From Hoeflea ulvae (lineage in GTDB: Bacteria > Pseudomonadota > Alphaproteobacteria > Rhizobiales > Rhizobiaceae): a stretch of DNA of 64,000 bases. The stretch spans positions 565,501 to 629,500 of the forward strand of contig NZ_JAOVZQ010000001.1 of the NCBI RefSeq assembly GCF_026619435.1. The letters are read 5' to 3'. This document shows, piece by piece, positions 17,322 to 26,908 of the stretch. The notes under the pieces were generated by a model. It saw only the letters and a program-made list of their open reading frames with translations, had not been told where the DNA came from and ran no database searches. A program made the position numbers and the translations under genes. Positions within the stretch are counted from its first letter, which is position 1. The number at the start of each line of letters is the position of its first letter.

Positions 17322-17411
17322 TGGCGGAGAGAGAGGGATTCGAACCCTCGAGACGGTTCCCCGCCTACACACTTTCCAGGCGTGCGCCTTCGACCACTCG
17401 GCCACCTCTCC
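17322..17411 (-). tRNA. tRNA-Ser (anticodon GGA)
   Basis: On the minus strand a 90-nt class II tRNA reads from GGAGAGGTGGCCGAGTGGTC to CTCTCTCC-G-CCA. The 7-bp acceptor stem, the anticodon loop CTGGAAA (anticodon GGA), a long variable arm and the GGTTCGAATCC T-loop are all present, and the CCA end is encoded. Confidence 0.97.
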
Positions 17412-17827
17412 GCATATCCGTCTGACGGGCAAGTACCCGGACATGCCGGCCGCTGTCAAGGCGGTCGCCCTGCCGAAAAATCATGGGCCAAAAGCGCCAC
17501 AAATTCCCGGTCCGGATCGGGCGGCACTATAGCCAAGACGCCTTGCTTGGCAACCGCTATTTGGTTCCGGCCCGCACATTGTCGGATCTGTGCCGCCGCA
17601 GCGTGCCGATCAGCCTTGCTGCCATGGCCGGAACCGGCCCCGGGTGCCGGGTCCGTGCTGTTCGAATCGCCGGCGCCGGATTGATCTTGTGTGGCGCTGG
17701 CGCGCGGCAACTTGCCATTGCGCCGCGGAGGTGGGGGCTTTATGTCACAGGGGCTGCATGGCTGCCGCGCCGCGCCTGTGCGGCGGTCATGCCGGTGTCT
17801 GAGCCTGGTGTCTTTGCGGAGGGTTGC
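17412..17827. other. Gap without a recognisable gene
   Basis: These 416 bp lie upstream of the leftward tRNA-Ser and of the rightward small membrane protein, so they should hold promoters for both. Open frames across them have no recognisable similarity or ribosome-binding site. No repeat or RNA was seen. Confidence 0.5.
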
Positions 17828-18145
17828 ATGCGGTTTGTCGCACGGTTTTTCAGTCTTGTGTTCCTGGTCTTTGCGGTGATTGCCGGACTGGTCGACGCGA
17901 TCCAGTCGGTGGCCGCCGGCAGGCCGGTGCTGACCCCTATGATGGAGAGCTGGGCCGGCAACAGTCCCGACACGCTGGCGCTTGTCGAGCAGAGCTTCGC
18001 CACCTATCTGCCCGCCTGGGTCTGGGATCCCGGCGCGGTCTGGCTGCTGGCGCAACCGGCCTTCGCCGTGTTCCTGATGTTCTCGCTGCTGTTCTATCTG
18101 GCCGGTTACCGCCGTGCCAAGCCGGCCGGCCGCTTCGCCGCCTGA
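17828..18145 (+). CDS. Small predicted membrane protein of unknown function
   Basis: A 105-residue protein with two hydrophobic segments, one at residues 5-25 (FFSLVFLVFAVIAGLVDAIQ) and one near residues 75-95 (AVFLMFSLLFYLAGY), joined by a soluble stretch. The C terminus is basic (RRAKPAGR). It likely spans the inner membrane twice. The ATG at 17828 has GGAGG 5 bases upstream, which fixes the start against a longer open frame. I do not recognise the family and give no function. Confidence 0.7.
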   Translation: MRFVARFFSLVFLVFAVIAGLVDAIQSVAAGRPVLTPMMESWAGNSPDTLALVEQSFATYLPAWVWDPGAVWLLAQPAFAVFLMFSLLFYLAGYRRAKPAGRFAA

Positions 18146-18406
18146 ACGGCAAAACCGGGCGCGCGCGGGGGTGCGAGGCTTTTGCACAACGGCCCGTGGC
18201 AGCGGCCGCCGGCGGGCCGCCGGGTTGACGTAACGGCAACCGGTTTCTGCCGCGAACAGGTCAAATCGGCGTTGGATTTTTGCCCAAAGCCATGCAAGGA
18301 TGCGCGCTTCCGGCCCCGCAAAGCCGGCAAAATTCCGCAGGTCTGCCCATCCGGGCATGCGGGAGGACCCCTAAAGATCAACACGTAACCTACAGGGCTG
18401 CACATC

Positions 18407-19399
18407 ATGAAACGCACGCTTTTGAGCTTCCTCGCAATGGCCGCGATGTCCGCGACCGCCATGGCCGCCGACATCAAGCCGGCAATCATCTATGACCTCG
18501 GCGGCAAGTTCGACAAATCCTTCAACGAGGCTGCCTATGGCGGCGCCGAGAAATTCAAGACCGAAACCGGCATCGACTATCGCGATTTCGAAATCGCCAA
18601 TGATGCCCAGCGCGAACAGGCGCTGCGCCGCTTTGCCAAGGACGGCAACAACCCGATCGTCATGGCCGGCTTCTCCTGGGGCTCCGCGCTCGAGAAGATC
18701 GCCGACGAATATCCCGACACCGATTTTGCCATCATCGACATGGTGGTGGACAAGCCCAATGTCCGTTCCGTGGTCTACAAGGAACAGGAAGGCTCCTACC
18801 TGGTCGGCGTGATGGCCGCCAAGGCCTCCGAGACCGGCACGGTGAGCTTCATCGGCGGCATGGACATTCCGCTGATCCGCAAGTTCTCCTGCGGCTACAA
18901 GGGCGGCGTGCTGGCCGCAAATCCCGAAGCCAAGGTGCTTGAAGCCATGACCGGCACCACGCCGGATGCCTGGAACGACCCGGTCAAGGGCGGCGAGATC
19001 ACCAAGTCGCAGATCGACCAGGGCTCCGATGTGGTCTATGCGGCCGCCGGCGGTACCGGCATCGGTGTGCTCCAGACCGCCGCTGACGCCGGCAAGCTCG
19101 GCATCGGCGTCGATTCCAACCAGAACGGCCTGCAGCCCGGCAAGGTGCTGACCTCCATGGTCAAGCGCGTCGATGTTGCCGTCTACAACGCCTTCATGGA
19201 TGCCAAGAACGACGCCTTCACCTATGGCTTCAGCTCGCTCGGCCTGGCCGAGGGCGGCGTTGATTACGCCATGGACGACAACAATGCACCGCTTGTCGAC
19301 GAAGACATGAAGGCGGCTGTGGAAGCGGCCAAGGCCGACATCATTTCCGGCAAGGTCACCGTCCACGACTACATGTCCGACAACAACTGCCCTTACTGA
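18407..19399 (+). CDS. BMP-family (PnrA/Med-like) ABC transporter substrate-binding protein
   Basis: A 330-residue periplasmic binding protein of the basic membrane protein family, whose members bind purine nucleosides or related small molecules. A Sec signal peptide (LLSFLAMAAMSATAMAA) is followed by the family motif IYDLGGKFDKSFNEAAYGGAEKF and by SFIGGMDIPLIRKFSCGYKGG. No permease or ATPase gene is adjacent, so its partners must be elsewhere or missing. The 260 bp upstream have no gene. A strong terminator follows, so it is a single-gene transcript. Confidence 0.9.
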   Translation: MKRTLLSFLAMAAMSATAMAADIKPAIIYDLGGKFDKSFNEAAYGGAEKFKTETGIDYRDFEIANDAQREQALRRFAKDGNNPIVMAGFSWGSALEKIADEYPDTDFAIIDMVVDKPNVRSVVYKEQEGSYLVGVMAAKASETGTVSFIGGMDIPLIRKFSCGYKGGVLAANPEAKVLEAMTGTTPDAWNDPVKGGEITKSQIDQGSDVVYAAAGGTGIGVLQTAADAGKLGIGVDSNQNGLQPGKVLTSMVKRVDVAVYNAFMDAKNDAFTYGFSSLGLAEGGVDYAMDDNNAPLVDEDMKAAVEAAKADIISGKVTVHDYMSDNNCPY

Positions 19400-19437
19400 G
19401 GCAGCAAGCGGCCTTCGGGCCGGACCGAGACTTCAGG

Positions 19438-19468
19438 CGGCCGGGCGACATCATGCCCGGCCGTTTTG
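19438..19468 (+). terminator. Rho-independent terminator after the BMP-family gene
   Basis: Nine-base arms CGGCCGGGC (19438-19446) and GCCCGGCCG (19455-19463) with an 8-nt loop run into TTTTG. It lies 39 bp after the stop. Confidence 0.85.
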
Positions 19469-19524
19469 TTGCGCGCGGCGCCGCAGGCGCGTTATAGAGC
19501 ATGACACACAGGGACCTTTTCAGC

Positions 19525-20148
19525 ATGGCCGAAATCCGCACCCACCAGGGCGACATTTCCGACGCCGCAATGGCGCTTTACACCGGCGACATCGCCATCG
19601 ACACCGAGACGCTGGGGCTGGTGCCGCGCCGCGACCGGCTCTGCGTGGTGCAGCTCTCGCCCGGCGACGGCTCGGCCGACGTGGTCCAGATCGCCGGGGG
19701 CCAGGCGCATGCGCCCAATCTGGAGACGCTGCTTGCCGATCCGGCCCGGCGCAAGCTGTTCCATTACGGCCGCTTCGACATTGCCGTGCTGTTTCATGCC
19801 TTCGGCGTCACCGCGGCGCCGGTGTTCTGCACCAAGATCGCCTCGCGGCTGTGCCGCACCTATACCGACCGCCACGGCCTCAAGGACGTCACCCGCGAGC
19901 TTCTCGGCGTCGAGCTGTCCAAGCAGCAGCAATCCTCCGACTGGGCCGCAGAGACGCTGACCACGGCGCAGCTCGACTATGCGGCGTCCGATGTGCTGCA
20001 TCTGCATGCGCTGACCGAGAAACTCACCGCCCGGCTGCTCCGCGACGGGCGCCAGGCCCATGCCGAGGCCTGTTTCGAATTCCTGCCCACCCGCGCCAAG
20101 CTGGATCTGCTCGGCTGGGAGGAGACGGATATCTTCGCCCACAGCTGA
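19525..20148 (+). CDS. rnd: Ribonuclease D-like 3'-5' exonuclease
   Basis: A 207-residue protein with only the DEDD exonuclease domain: AIDTETLGL (first Asp and Glu), FHYGRFDIAVL-type segment (second Asp), and QLDYAASDVLHLH (Tyr and last Asp, DEDDy class). The C-terminal HRDC domains of full RNase D are absent, which is normal for the short rhizobial form. An ATG at 19501 is possible but the 19525 start matches the family N terminus MAEIR. Likely role is tRNA 3'-end trimming or general RNA decay. An IS110 element begins about 25 bp after its stop. Confidence 0.9.
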   Translation: MAEIRTHQGDISDAAMALYTGDIAIDTETLGLVPRRDRLCVVQLSPGDGSADVVQIAGGQAHAPNLETLLADPARRKLFHYGRFDIAVLFHAFGVTAAPVFCTKIASRLCRTYTDRHGLKDVTRELLGVELSKQQQSSDWAAETLTTAQLDYAASDVLHLHALTEKLTARLLRDGRQAHAEACFEFLPTRAKLDLLGWEETDIFAHS

Positions 20149-20162
20149 GCGGATTGGATGTC

Positions 20163-20178
20163 GGGGACAGCGACTGTC
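20163..20178. repeat. Left half of the palindrome split by the IS110 element
   Basis: GGGGACAG-CGA (20163-20173) followed by the ACTGTC core (20173-20178). Joined to CTGTCCCC at 21470-21477 it rebuilds the perfect palindrome GGGGACAG-CGA-CTGTCCCC. It lies 15 bp after rnd, where it may have been a terminator stem or a REP-like unit. Confidence 0.7.
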
Positions 20179-20188
20179 TTGGTTCAGG

Positions 20189-21462
<1,274 letters not shown>

Positions 21463-21468
21463 AATGTA

Positions 21469-21478
21469 AACTGTCCCC
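21469..21478. repeat. Right half of the palindrome split by the IS110 element
   Basis: ACTGTCCCCT. The ACTGTC core repeats that at 20173-20178 and the following CCCC completes the interrupted palindrome. A related TGTCCCCTCAC occurs again near 22527, so the target may belong to a dispersed repeat. Confidence 0.65.
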
Positions 21479-22182
21479 TCACGGCCTTTTCAATTTGCCG
21501 TCATACCAAAACGATTCCGCGCGAAAATTTTCGCCGGGGTGTGAAAGAATTCGGTCCGGAGGGCCGCACGCGGGCTTTGCCTCTGGAAATGGTAGTATTG
21601 GGTGGCGCAGCACGCGCGCGGCCCGAGCATCGCCGGATGATGTCCGCATCCGACAGGCGGTTCCTCGCATCCTCGGGGTTTTACGCCCGCCCGGATTGCT
21701 CCGGCCACAGCCTGGACCGGCCGCGGGAGATGGTTTTCGTGGTCCGACACGTCTTTCCGTCTCGGGAAATCCGCCACAGGCCCGTTCCGGTGCTGCAGTC
21801 TATCTCGCCCGAGGGCGGGATCTGCCGTGAGGCAGGATCTGCCCGAAGGCAGCATGACTGCAAGCCCAGCCCGGTGGCTGGCTTGGCCGGTTTTTATCAA
21901 CCGGCTGCCAGCGGAGCCACGATGGTCACCGCCTCCTTCCGCGATCTGCCGCACGTTCCGGCACACCCCGAAAGGCCTTCCTCCCACCTGGTCCAGCACG
22001 TTCACGTTCCATCCGGCAGCGGGAGCACGCTGATGATGGCACGGGGCTGCGGGATGTGGAAAAAAGGTCGGAGAATATTGATGGGATGGACAGGGCGCTG
22101 TGCCAGATTGCCGTCATGCCGGACCCCGATCCGGCATCCAGCGGGCGAGCGTCCGCGAGCCGGTAAACTCCTGCGGCATCAA

Positions 22183-22258
22183 GGTTTTTGGCAAGACGCT
22201 CTCCCGCGTCCGCAGAAGCGGACGAAGCTGGATCCCGGCTCGGGGGCCGGGATGACGA
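22183..22258. repeat. 76-bp direct repeat, copy 1
   Basis: Starts GGTTTTTGGCAAGACGCTC and ends CCGGGATGACGA. It contains the nested palindromes CGTCCGC-AGAA-GCGGACG and CCCGGCTCGGGGGCCGGG. It matches copy 2 at 22624-22699 with one substitution (A for C in GACGAAGCTG), and weaker similarity continues for about 70 bp further. Confidence 0.85.
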
Positions 22259-22320
22259 AGCGAGAGAGCGGCGTTCGATCTTGCGGTTTTTCCCCGTCAA
22301 TTCAGCAATTGCAGCGCCCG

Positions 22321-22357
22321 ATCTCCCCCTGGTGGGGGAGATGTCGGTGAAACCGAC
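22321..22357. repeat. RIME-like palindromes, copy 1
   Basis: ATCTCCCCC-TGGT-GGGGGAGAT (22321-22342) is followed by TGTCGGT-GAA-ACCGACA. The paired-palindrome design resembles the rhizobial intergenic mosaic elements (RIME). It follows copy 1 of the 76-bp repeat at about the same spacing as the second set does. Confidence 0.7.
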
Positions 22358-22623
22358 AGAGGACGGTATGGTGCGTTTTATACCGACAGCGCAGTGTTCG
22401 CTGAGGCGCAGATTTTTGCGCGATGGTGCGGCGCGCAGCTCTCCCCCTCGGTGGGGAAAATACGAATTTCAGCATCTTGGCGCCGGCCAAGTGTCGGAAA
22501 TTCCAAGAGAGGGCGCCGGTTTCAGTGCCCGAAATTGTCCCCTCACTTGCGATTTCTAGCACTTGGCTGAAGCCAAGGCGCTGAATTCGCTTTCTCTCCC
22601 ACAAGGGTAGAGAAGGAACTTTT

Positions 22624-22699
22624 GGTTTTTGGCAAGACGCTCTCCCGCGTCCGCAGAAGCGGACGCAGCTGGATCCCGGCTCGGGGGCCGGGATGACGA
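22624..22699. repeat. 76-bp direct repeat, copy 2
   Basis: Second copy of the unit at 22183-22258, in the same orientation, 441 bp downstream, one mismatch. The two copies and their flanking palindromes suggest duplication of a composite block of roughly 200 bp. Confidence 0.85.
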
Positions 22700-22765
22700 T
22701 TGAGAGGGAGCGGCGCTCAATCATAGCTCTTTTCCCCCGACAATTCGGTATTTGCACTGCGGCCA

Positions 22766-22900
22766 ATCTCCCCCCTTGTGGGGGAGATGTCACCACAGGT
22801 GACAGAGGGGGGTAAGGTCTCGGTCAACACTGCGCTGTCGGCATAAAACGCAACATGCCCCCCTCTGCCCTGTCGGGCATCTCCCCCGCAAGGGGGAGAT
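22766..22900. repeat. RIME-like palindromes, copy 2, complete element
   Basis: The block opens with ATCTCCCCC..GGGGGAGAT (22766-22788), continues through TGTCACC-ACA-GGTGACA, and closes with ATCTCCCCC-GCAA-GGGGGAGAT (22879-22900). Two outer palindromes framing about 90 bp is the RIME layout. The Pro/Ser-rich frames across it are by-products of the repeats. Confidence 0.7.
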
Positions 22901-23034
22901 TGGGTGCTTTCGGCGAGGGCTTTAAACCGTCTATCCGGTCTATTCTGGAAACGCCCTATCCGGTTTGGGCAACACTTCCTCCTCTCCCGCACCAAGGGGG
23001 AGAGGAGGAAGCCGCGGCTGCCCACCCATCAAAA

Positions 23035-23060
23035 AACCCGCCGGATCGCTCCGGCGGGTT
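23035..23060 (-). terminator. Rho-independent terminator of rpsA
   Basis: AACCCGCCGG-ATCGCT-CCGGCGGGTT, a perfect 10-bp stem. In the rpsA direction it is followed by TTTT (the AAAA at 23031-23034 on the + strand). It lies 30 bp after the rpsA stop. Confidence 0.9.
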
Positions 23061-23089
23061 TCGTATTTCAACGTCAGATCCGGGAAGGA

Positions 23090-24796
23090 TCAGTCGTCGT
23101 TGTTCTGCTTCTTCAGGGCTGCGCCCAGAATGTCGCCGAGCGAAGCGCCCGAGTCGGACGAGCCGAACTGTGCGACGGCCTGCTTCTCTTCGGCGATTTC
23201 CAGCGCCTTGATCGACAGACCGACCTTGCGGTCCTTCTTGGAGAAGTTGGTGACGCGGGCATCGACCGTCTGGCCGACCGAGAAACGCTCGGGGCGCTGC
23301 TCGTCACGGTCACGCGACAGATCCGAACGGCGGATGAACGAAGACAGGTCTTCGTGATCAACCAGAACCACTTCGAGACCACCATCGGTGATCGCTGTCA
23401 CCTTGGCAGAGACGATGGCGTTCTTGCGCAGATCGCCCGAAGCGGCGGCGTCGCCGATCGAGTCCTTGCCAAGCTGCTTGATGCCCAGCGAGATGCGTTC
23501 CTTGTCGACATCGACGTCGAGCACGACGGCCTTGACCATGTCGCCCTTGTTGAACTCCTCGATGACCTGTTCGCCCGGACGGTTCCAGTCGAGATCGGAG
23601 AGGTGAACCATGCCGTCGACATCGCCGTCGAGGCCGATGAACAGGCCGAATTCGGTCTTGTTCTTGACTTCGCCTTCGACTTCGGTGCCTGCAGGATGGG
23701 TCTGCGCGAACACTTCCCGGGGATTCTCGAGCGTCTGCTTGAGGCCGAGCGAAATGCGGCGCTTGTTCGGGTCGACTTCGAGAACGACGACGTCAACTTC
23801 CTGCGTTGTCGACAGGATCTTGCCGGGATGCACGTTCTTCTTGGTCCAGGACATTTCCGAAACGTGGATCAGGCCTTCGATGCCCGGCTCCAGCTCGACG
23901 AATGCGCCGTAGTCGGTGATGTTGGTGACGGTACCGGTGATGCGCTTGCCGGCAGGGTACTTGACGCCGATACCATCCCACGGATCGCTTTCCAGCTGCT
24001 TCATGCCCAGCGAGATGCGGTGTGTGTCCTGGTTGATCCGGATGATCTGGACCTTGACGGTCTGGCCGATCGACAGGATCTCGGACGGATGGTTGACGCG
24101 GCGCCATGCCATGTCGGTGACGTGCAGCAGGCCGTCGATGCCGCCAAGATCAACGAACGCACCGTAATCGGTGATGTTCTTGACCATGCCTTCAACGGTC
24201 TGGCCTTCTTCGAGGTTCTGCACGATTTCCGAACGCTGTTCGGCACGGCTTTCCTCGAGAACGGTCCGGCGCGAGACAACGATGTTGCCGCGGCGCTTGT
24301 CCATCTTGAGGATTTCGAAAGGCTGCGTGATGTGCATCAGCGGAGTGACGTCGCGGATCGGACGGATGTCCACCTGGCTGCGTGGCAGGAAGGCCACGGC
24401 GCCGTCCAGATCGACGGTGAAGCCGCCCTTGACCTGGTTGAAGATGACACCTTCAACACGCTCCTGCGCATTGAATTTTTCTTCGAGACGGATCCAGCTT
24501 TCCTCGCGGCGAGCCTTTTCGCGCGACAGCATGGCTTCGCCCAGCGCGTTTTCGATGCGCTCGACATAGACTTCGACTTCGTCGCCGACCTTGAGCGTGC
24601 CGTCCTTCGACTTGGCGCCGAATTCCTTCAGCGGCACGCGGCCTTCGACCTTGAGACCGACGTCGATGATGGCGACGTCCTTCTCGATGGCAATGACGAT
24701 GCCCTTGGCAACATAGCCTTCGGCAAGGTCCTGCGTGGCAAGCGATTCAGCAAACAGCGATGCGAATTCGTCTGTCATGGATTCAGTGTTAGGCAT
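23090..24796 (-). CDS. rpsA: 30S ribosomal protein S1
   Basis: S1 binds mRNA on the small ribosomal subunit and helps initiate translation. The 568-residue protein has six S1/OB repeats; clear examples are GMVKNITDYGAFVDLGGIDG and GTVTNITDYGAFVELEPGIE. The start at 24796 (MPNTESMTDEF) has AGGAGA 6 bases upstream; the internal Met six codons later has none. It is the last gene of a leftward block with cmk, 139 bp away, and that gap may hold a separate promoter or the autoregulatory leader. A strong terminator follows. Confidence 0.97.
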   Translation of the reverse strand: MPNTESMTDEFASLFAESLATQDLAEGYVAKGIVIAIEKDVAIIDVGLKVEGRVPLKEFGAKSKDGTLKVGDEVEVYVERIENALGEAMLSREKARREESWIRLEEKFNAQERVEGVIFNQVKGGFTVDLDGAVAFLPRSQVDIRPIRDVTPLMHITQPFEILKMDKRRGNIVVSRRTVLEESRAEQRSEIVQNLEEGQTVEGMVKNITDYGAFVDLGGIDGLLHVTDMAWRRVNHPSEILSIGQTVKVQIIRINQDTHRISLGMKQLESDPWDGIGVKYPAGKRITGTVTNITDYGAFVELEPGIEGLIHVSEMSWTKKNVHPGKILSTTQEVDVVVLEVDPNKRRISLGLKQTLENPREVFAQTHPAGTEVEGEVKNKTEFGLFIGLDGDVDGMVHLSDLDWNRPGEQVIEEFNKGDMVKAVVLDVDVDKERISLGIKQLGKDSIGDAAASGDLRKNAIVSAKVTAITDGGLEVVLVDHEDLSSFIRRSDLSRDRDEQRPERFSVGQTVDARVTNFSKKDRKVGLSIKALEIAEEKQAVAQFGSSDSGASLGDILGAALKKQNNDD

Positions 24797-24935
24797 GAAT
24801 TCTCCTGGCGACCGCGTAATCATGGTGCGGTCGGATGCGCCTGGTTGGTGTTGGTCGGACCGGCGATGCCTGTCTGCCCCTGACCTTGATGAAGGCGGGG
24901 CAAATACGGCGCGGGACAAGCTCGCTGGTGTCAGT

Positions 24936-25583
24936 TCAGCGTTCGAGCGCAGCATCCACGAGAATACGGGCGGCTTCGAACGCGGTTTCTATACTCATTT
25001 TGGTTGTATCTAGCAAGTGCGCATCCGCTGCCGGCCTGAGCGGCGAATCGGCGCGTTCGCTGTCGCGTGCATCGCGCTTGACGATGTCGGCCAGAATCCC
25101 CTCCAGATCCGAGCTTGCGCCGCTGGCCCGGATCTCGTCATGACGCCGCCTTGCGCGGACTTCCGGGCTGGCGGTGACATAGAACTTGATCAGCGCCTGC
25201 GGGCACACCACCGTGCCGATGTCGCGGCCATCGAGCACCGCGCCGGGCGCAGTGGCGGCAAAGGCCCGCTGGGCCTCGACCAGGGCGCGGCGCACCTTCG
25301 GCATCACCGCCACCTTCGAGGCGGCCTCGCCGATCTCGTGGGCGGACAGCACCGCGCGGTCGAGATGTCCCAGATCAAGCCCGAGGGCGACGTCGGCCGC
25401 CAGTTCCTCGTCATCAAGCGGCAGGCCGCGATCGAGCAGCGCCTTGGCCGTGGCCCGGTAGGTGAGCCCGGTGTCGAGATGATTGAGGCCGTAATGGCTT
25501 GCCAGTTGCCGCGACAAGGTGCCCTTGCCGGCGGCTGCCGGTCCATCCACCGCAATGACGGTCTGCGAAGTGTTTCTGGTCAT
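24936..25583 (-). CDS. cmk: Cytidylate kinase
   Basis: Cmk phosphorylates CMP and dCMP. The 215-residue protein begins [20 protein letters not shown], a P-loop, followed by [15 protein letters not shown] (the rhizobial form of the LDTGAMYRA motif) and [20 protein letters not shown]. Length is normal. It starts 10 bp after the stop of the PaiB-like gene, so it is cotranscribed with it. In most rhizobia cmk directly follows aroA; here two genes lie between. Confidence 0.96.
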   Translation of the reverse strand: MTRNTSQTVIAVDGPAAAGKGTLSRQLASHYGLNHLDTGLTYRATAKALLDRGLPLDDEELAADVALGLDLGHLDRAVLSAHEIGEAASKVAVMPKVRRALVEAQRAFAATAPGAVLDGRDIGTVVCPQALIKFYVTASPEVRARRRHDEIRASGASSDLEGILADIVKRDARDSERADSPLRPAADAHLLDTTKMSIETAFEAARILVDAALER

Positions 25584-25593
25584 CGGGAATGCC

Positions 25594-26229
25594 TCATCTG
25601 TCTGTCAGTCCGCCGTAATCGGCCACCATATCCGCCATCTCCGTGTCTCCGTCGGCCGTCAGCCCGGCGTGAACGCCGCGCCGGTCGGCCTCGGACCGGT
25701 TCTGGCTGACCTTCCATTTGCCGGTGAGTTGCGCGGGCGCAATCTCGATGCCGACAATGCCGCGCAACTGCGCCGCCACGAATTTTTCCGGCGCGTCCTC
25801 GACCTGCCATGGGGTCTGCCGGCGGGCCTCGTGGCGGCTGGTCAGGTCGCGCACCTGCCGGCCCAGCCAGTCGGCCGTCTCGTGCACGCTGGCCCGGCCG
25901 CGGGCCTGGACCATGGCATAGTTCCAGGTCGGCACCACCTTGCCATGCTCGGCCTTGGAGACATACCAGGAGGGTGTCACATAGCTGTCGAAGCCCTGAA
26001 ACACCACCAGCACCTCGGCGCCCTCGCCGATATGGCGCCATTGCTCATTGGCTTTCGAAAGATGGGCGCGCAGCGTGGTGACGCCATCGGTGACGGAGAC
26101 CAGGAACGGCACCGGATTGGCCAGCACGCCCGACGGCGAGGTCAAGATCAGCAGGCCGAGCGGATGCGCGGTGATCAGCGCCCGCAACACGGTCTCGTCG
26201 GTCTCGGCAAAATTCGGCGGCAGATACAT
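25594..26229 (-). CDS. PaiB-family FMN-binding protein
   Basis: A 211-residue protein of the PaiB family (FMN-binding split-barrel, annotated as negative transcriptional regulator). It begins [29 protein letters not shown] and contains [22 protein letters not shown] and the conserved [20 protein letters not shown], then [10 protein letters not shown]. These are FMN and dimer contacts in the family. The role here is not known; it may act on a small electrophile or as a flavin reductase. It lies 37 bp after the isomerase gene in a leftward operon. Confidence 0.85.
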   Translation of the reverse strand: MYLPPNFAETDETVLRALITAHPLGLLILTSPSGVLANPVPFLVSVTDGVTTLRAHLSKANEQWRHIGEGAEVLVVFQGFDSYVTPSWYVSKAEHGKVVPTWNYAMVQARGRASVHETADWLGRQVRDLTSRHEARRQTPWQVEDAPEKFVAAQLRGIVGIEIAPAQLTGKWKVSQNRSEADRRGVHAGLTADGDTEMADMVADYGGLTDR

Positions 26230-26266
26230 GGCGCCTAGTCCTTGATTGCAGATGGCATGCGCGGGC

Positions 26267-26908
26267 TCATTTGCGCTTTATTCCGATGGTGACATTCTCG
26301 AGATGGCGATAGGGCTCGCGGGCAAACAGGGTGTCGTCGTCAAGCCAGGCCAGCAGCATGTCGAAGGCGTCGACGCCCCAGAACACCTCGTGCCCCGTGG
26401 CCGTGGCGCAGGCAAAGCTCGGCACGCCGAAGACGCCGCGGGCGATCGCCTGCTCGGTATTGGCCCTCAATGCGGCCTTGGCGGCGTCGTCAGTGGCGAG
26501 CGCCAGCGGCAGCCCGAGTTCTGCGGCGAAAGCGGCAAGCTCATCCTCGGTGTCGGGCGCCCGTCCCTGGCCGAAGACAAAGCCGAAGCCGCGCCGGACC
26601 GTGTCGAGATCGGCGTCGGAGCCCGCCAGCAGCCGCAGCGCATTGAGCGGATTGAACGGATGGCGCGGCGGAAAACGGATGTCGACGCCATGCTGCTTTC
26701 CCAGAAACACCGACTGGCGGTAGGTGTGCAGCCGCTTGGCCGAAATTTCCGCCGGTCCGCGCTGGCCCCAGTGATTGAGGATCGCCCCGAGCAGCACCGG
26801 CACCGGCCGCACCGTCACACCGGCCGGCAATTCACCAAGCCGCGCCAGCGCCACATGGGCGAAAGGCGAGATCAGGTCGTAGCAGAAGTCGATGTTGCGG
26901 GCGGTCAT
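26267..26908 (-). CDS. 2-hydroxychromene-2-carboxylate isomerase-like DsbA-fold protein
   Basis: A 213-residue glutathione-dependent isomerase of the DsbA/kappa-GST fold. The N terminus IDFCYDLISPFAHVALARL carries the SP(F/Y) motif whose serine contacts glutathione, and GVFGVPSFAC is the cis-proline motif. The founding family member works in naphthalene breakdown, but many bacteria without that pathway carry homologues, so the substrate is open. Its ATG overlaps the stop of the upstream aroA-like gene (TCAT on the plus strand), indicating translational coupling. Confidence 0.85.
   Translation of the reverse strand: MTARNIDFCYDLISPFAHVALARLGELPAGVTVRPVPVLLGAILNHWGQRGPAEISAKRLHTYRQSVFLGKQHGVDIRFPPRHPFNPLNALRLLAGSDADLDTVRRGFGFVFGQGRAPDTEDELAAFAAELGLPLALATDDAAKAALRANTEQAIARGVFGVPSFACATATGHEVFWGVDAFDMLLAWLDDDTLFAREPYRHLENVTIGIKRK

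Larger units (their letters stand above)
21475..23030. other. Intergenic mosaic of palindromic repeats, no recognisable gene
   Basis: About 1.55 kb between the IS110 element and the rpsA terminator. Long open frames exist on both strands but none shows family motifs, a convincing ribosome-binding site or a sensible N terminus. Much of the right half is built from repeats listed separately. The first 700 bp have no obvious repeats and may be the remains of a degraded gene; I could not identify one. Confidence 0.6.

Noticed and set aside
22183..22900. Possible CRISPR array because of direct repeats
   Set aside because: Only two copies, 76 bp long, 441 bp apart and internally palindromic, with no regular spacers and no cas genes. 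They are intergenic mosaic repeats.
22904..24883. A 659-codon open frame antisense to rpsA
   Set aside because: It mirrors the ribosomal protein S1 codons, has no family motifs and no ribosome-binding site. GC-rich genes often leave such open antisense frames.
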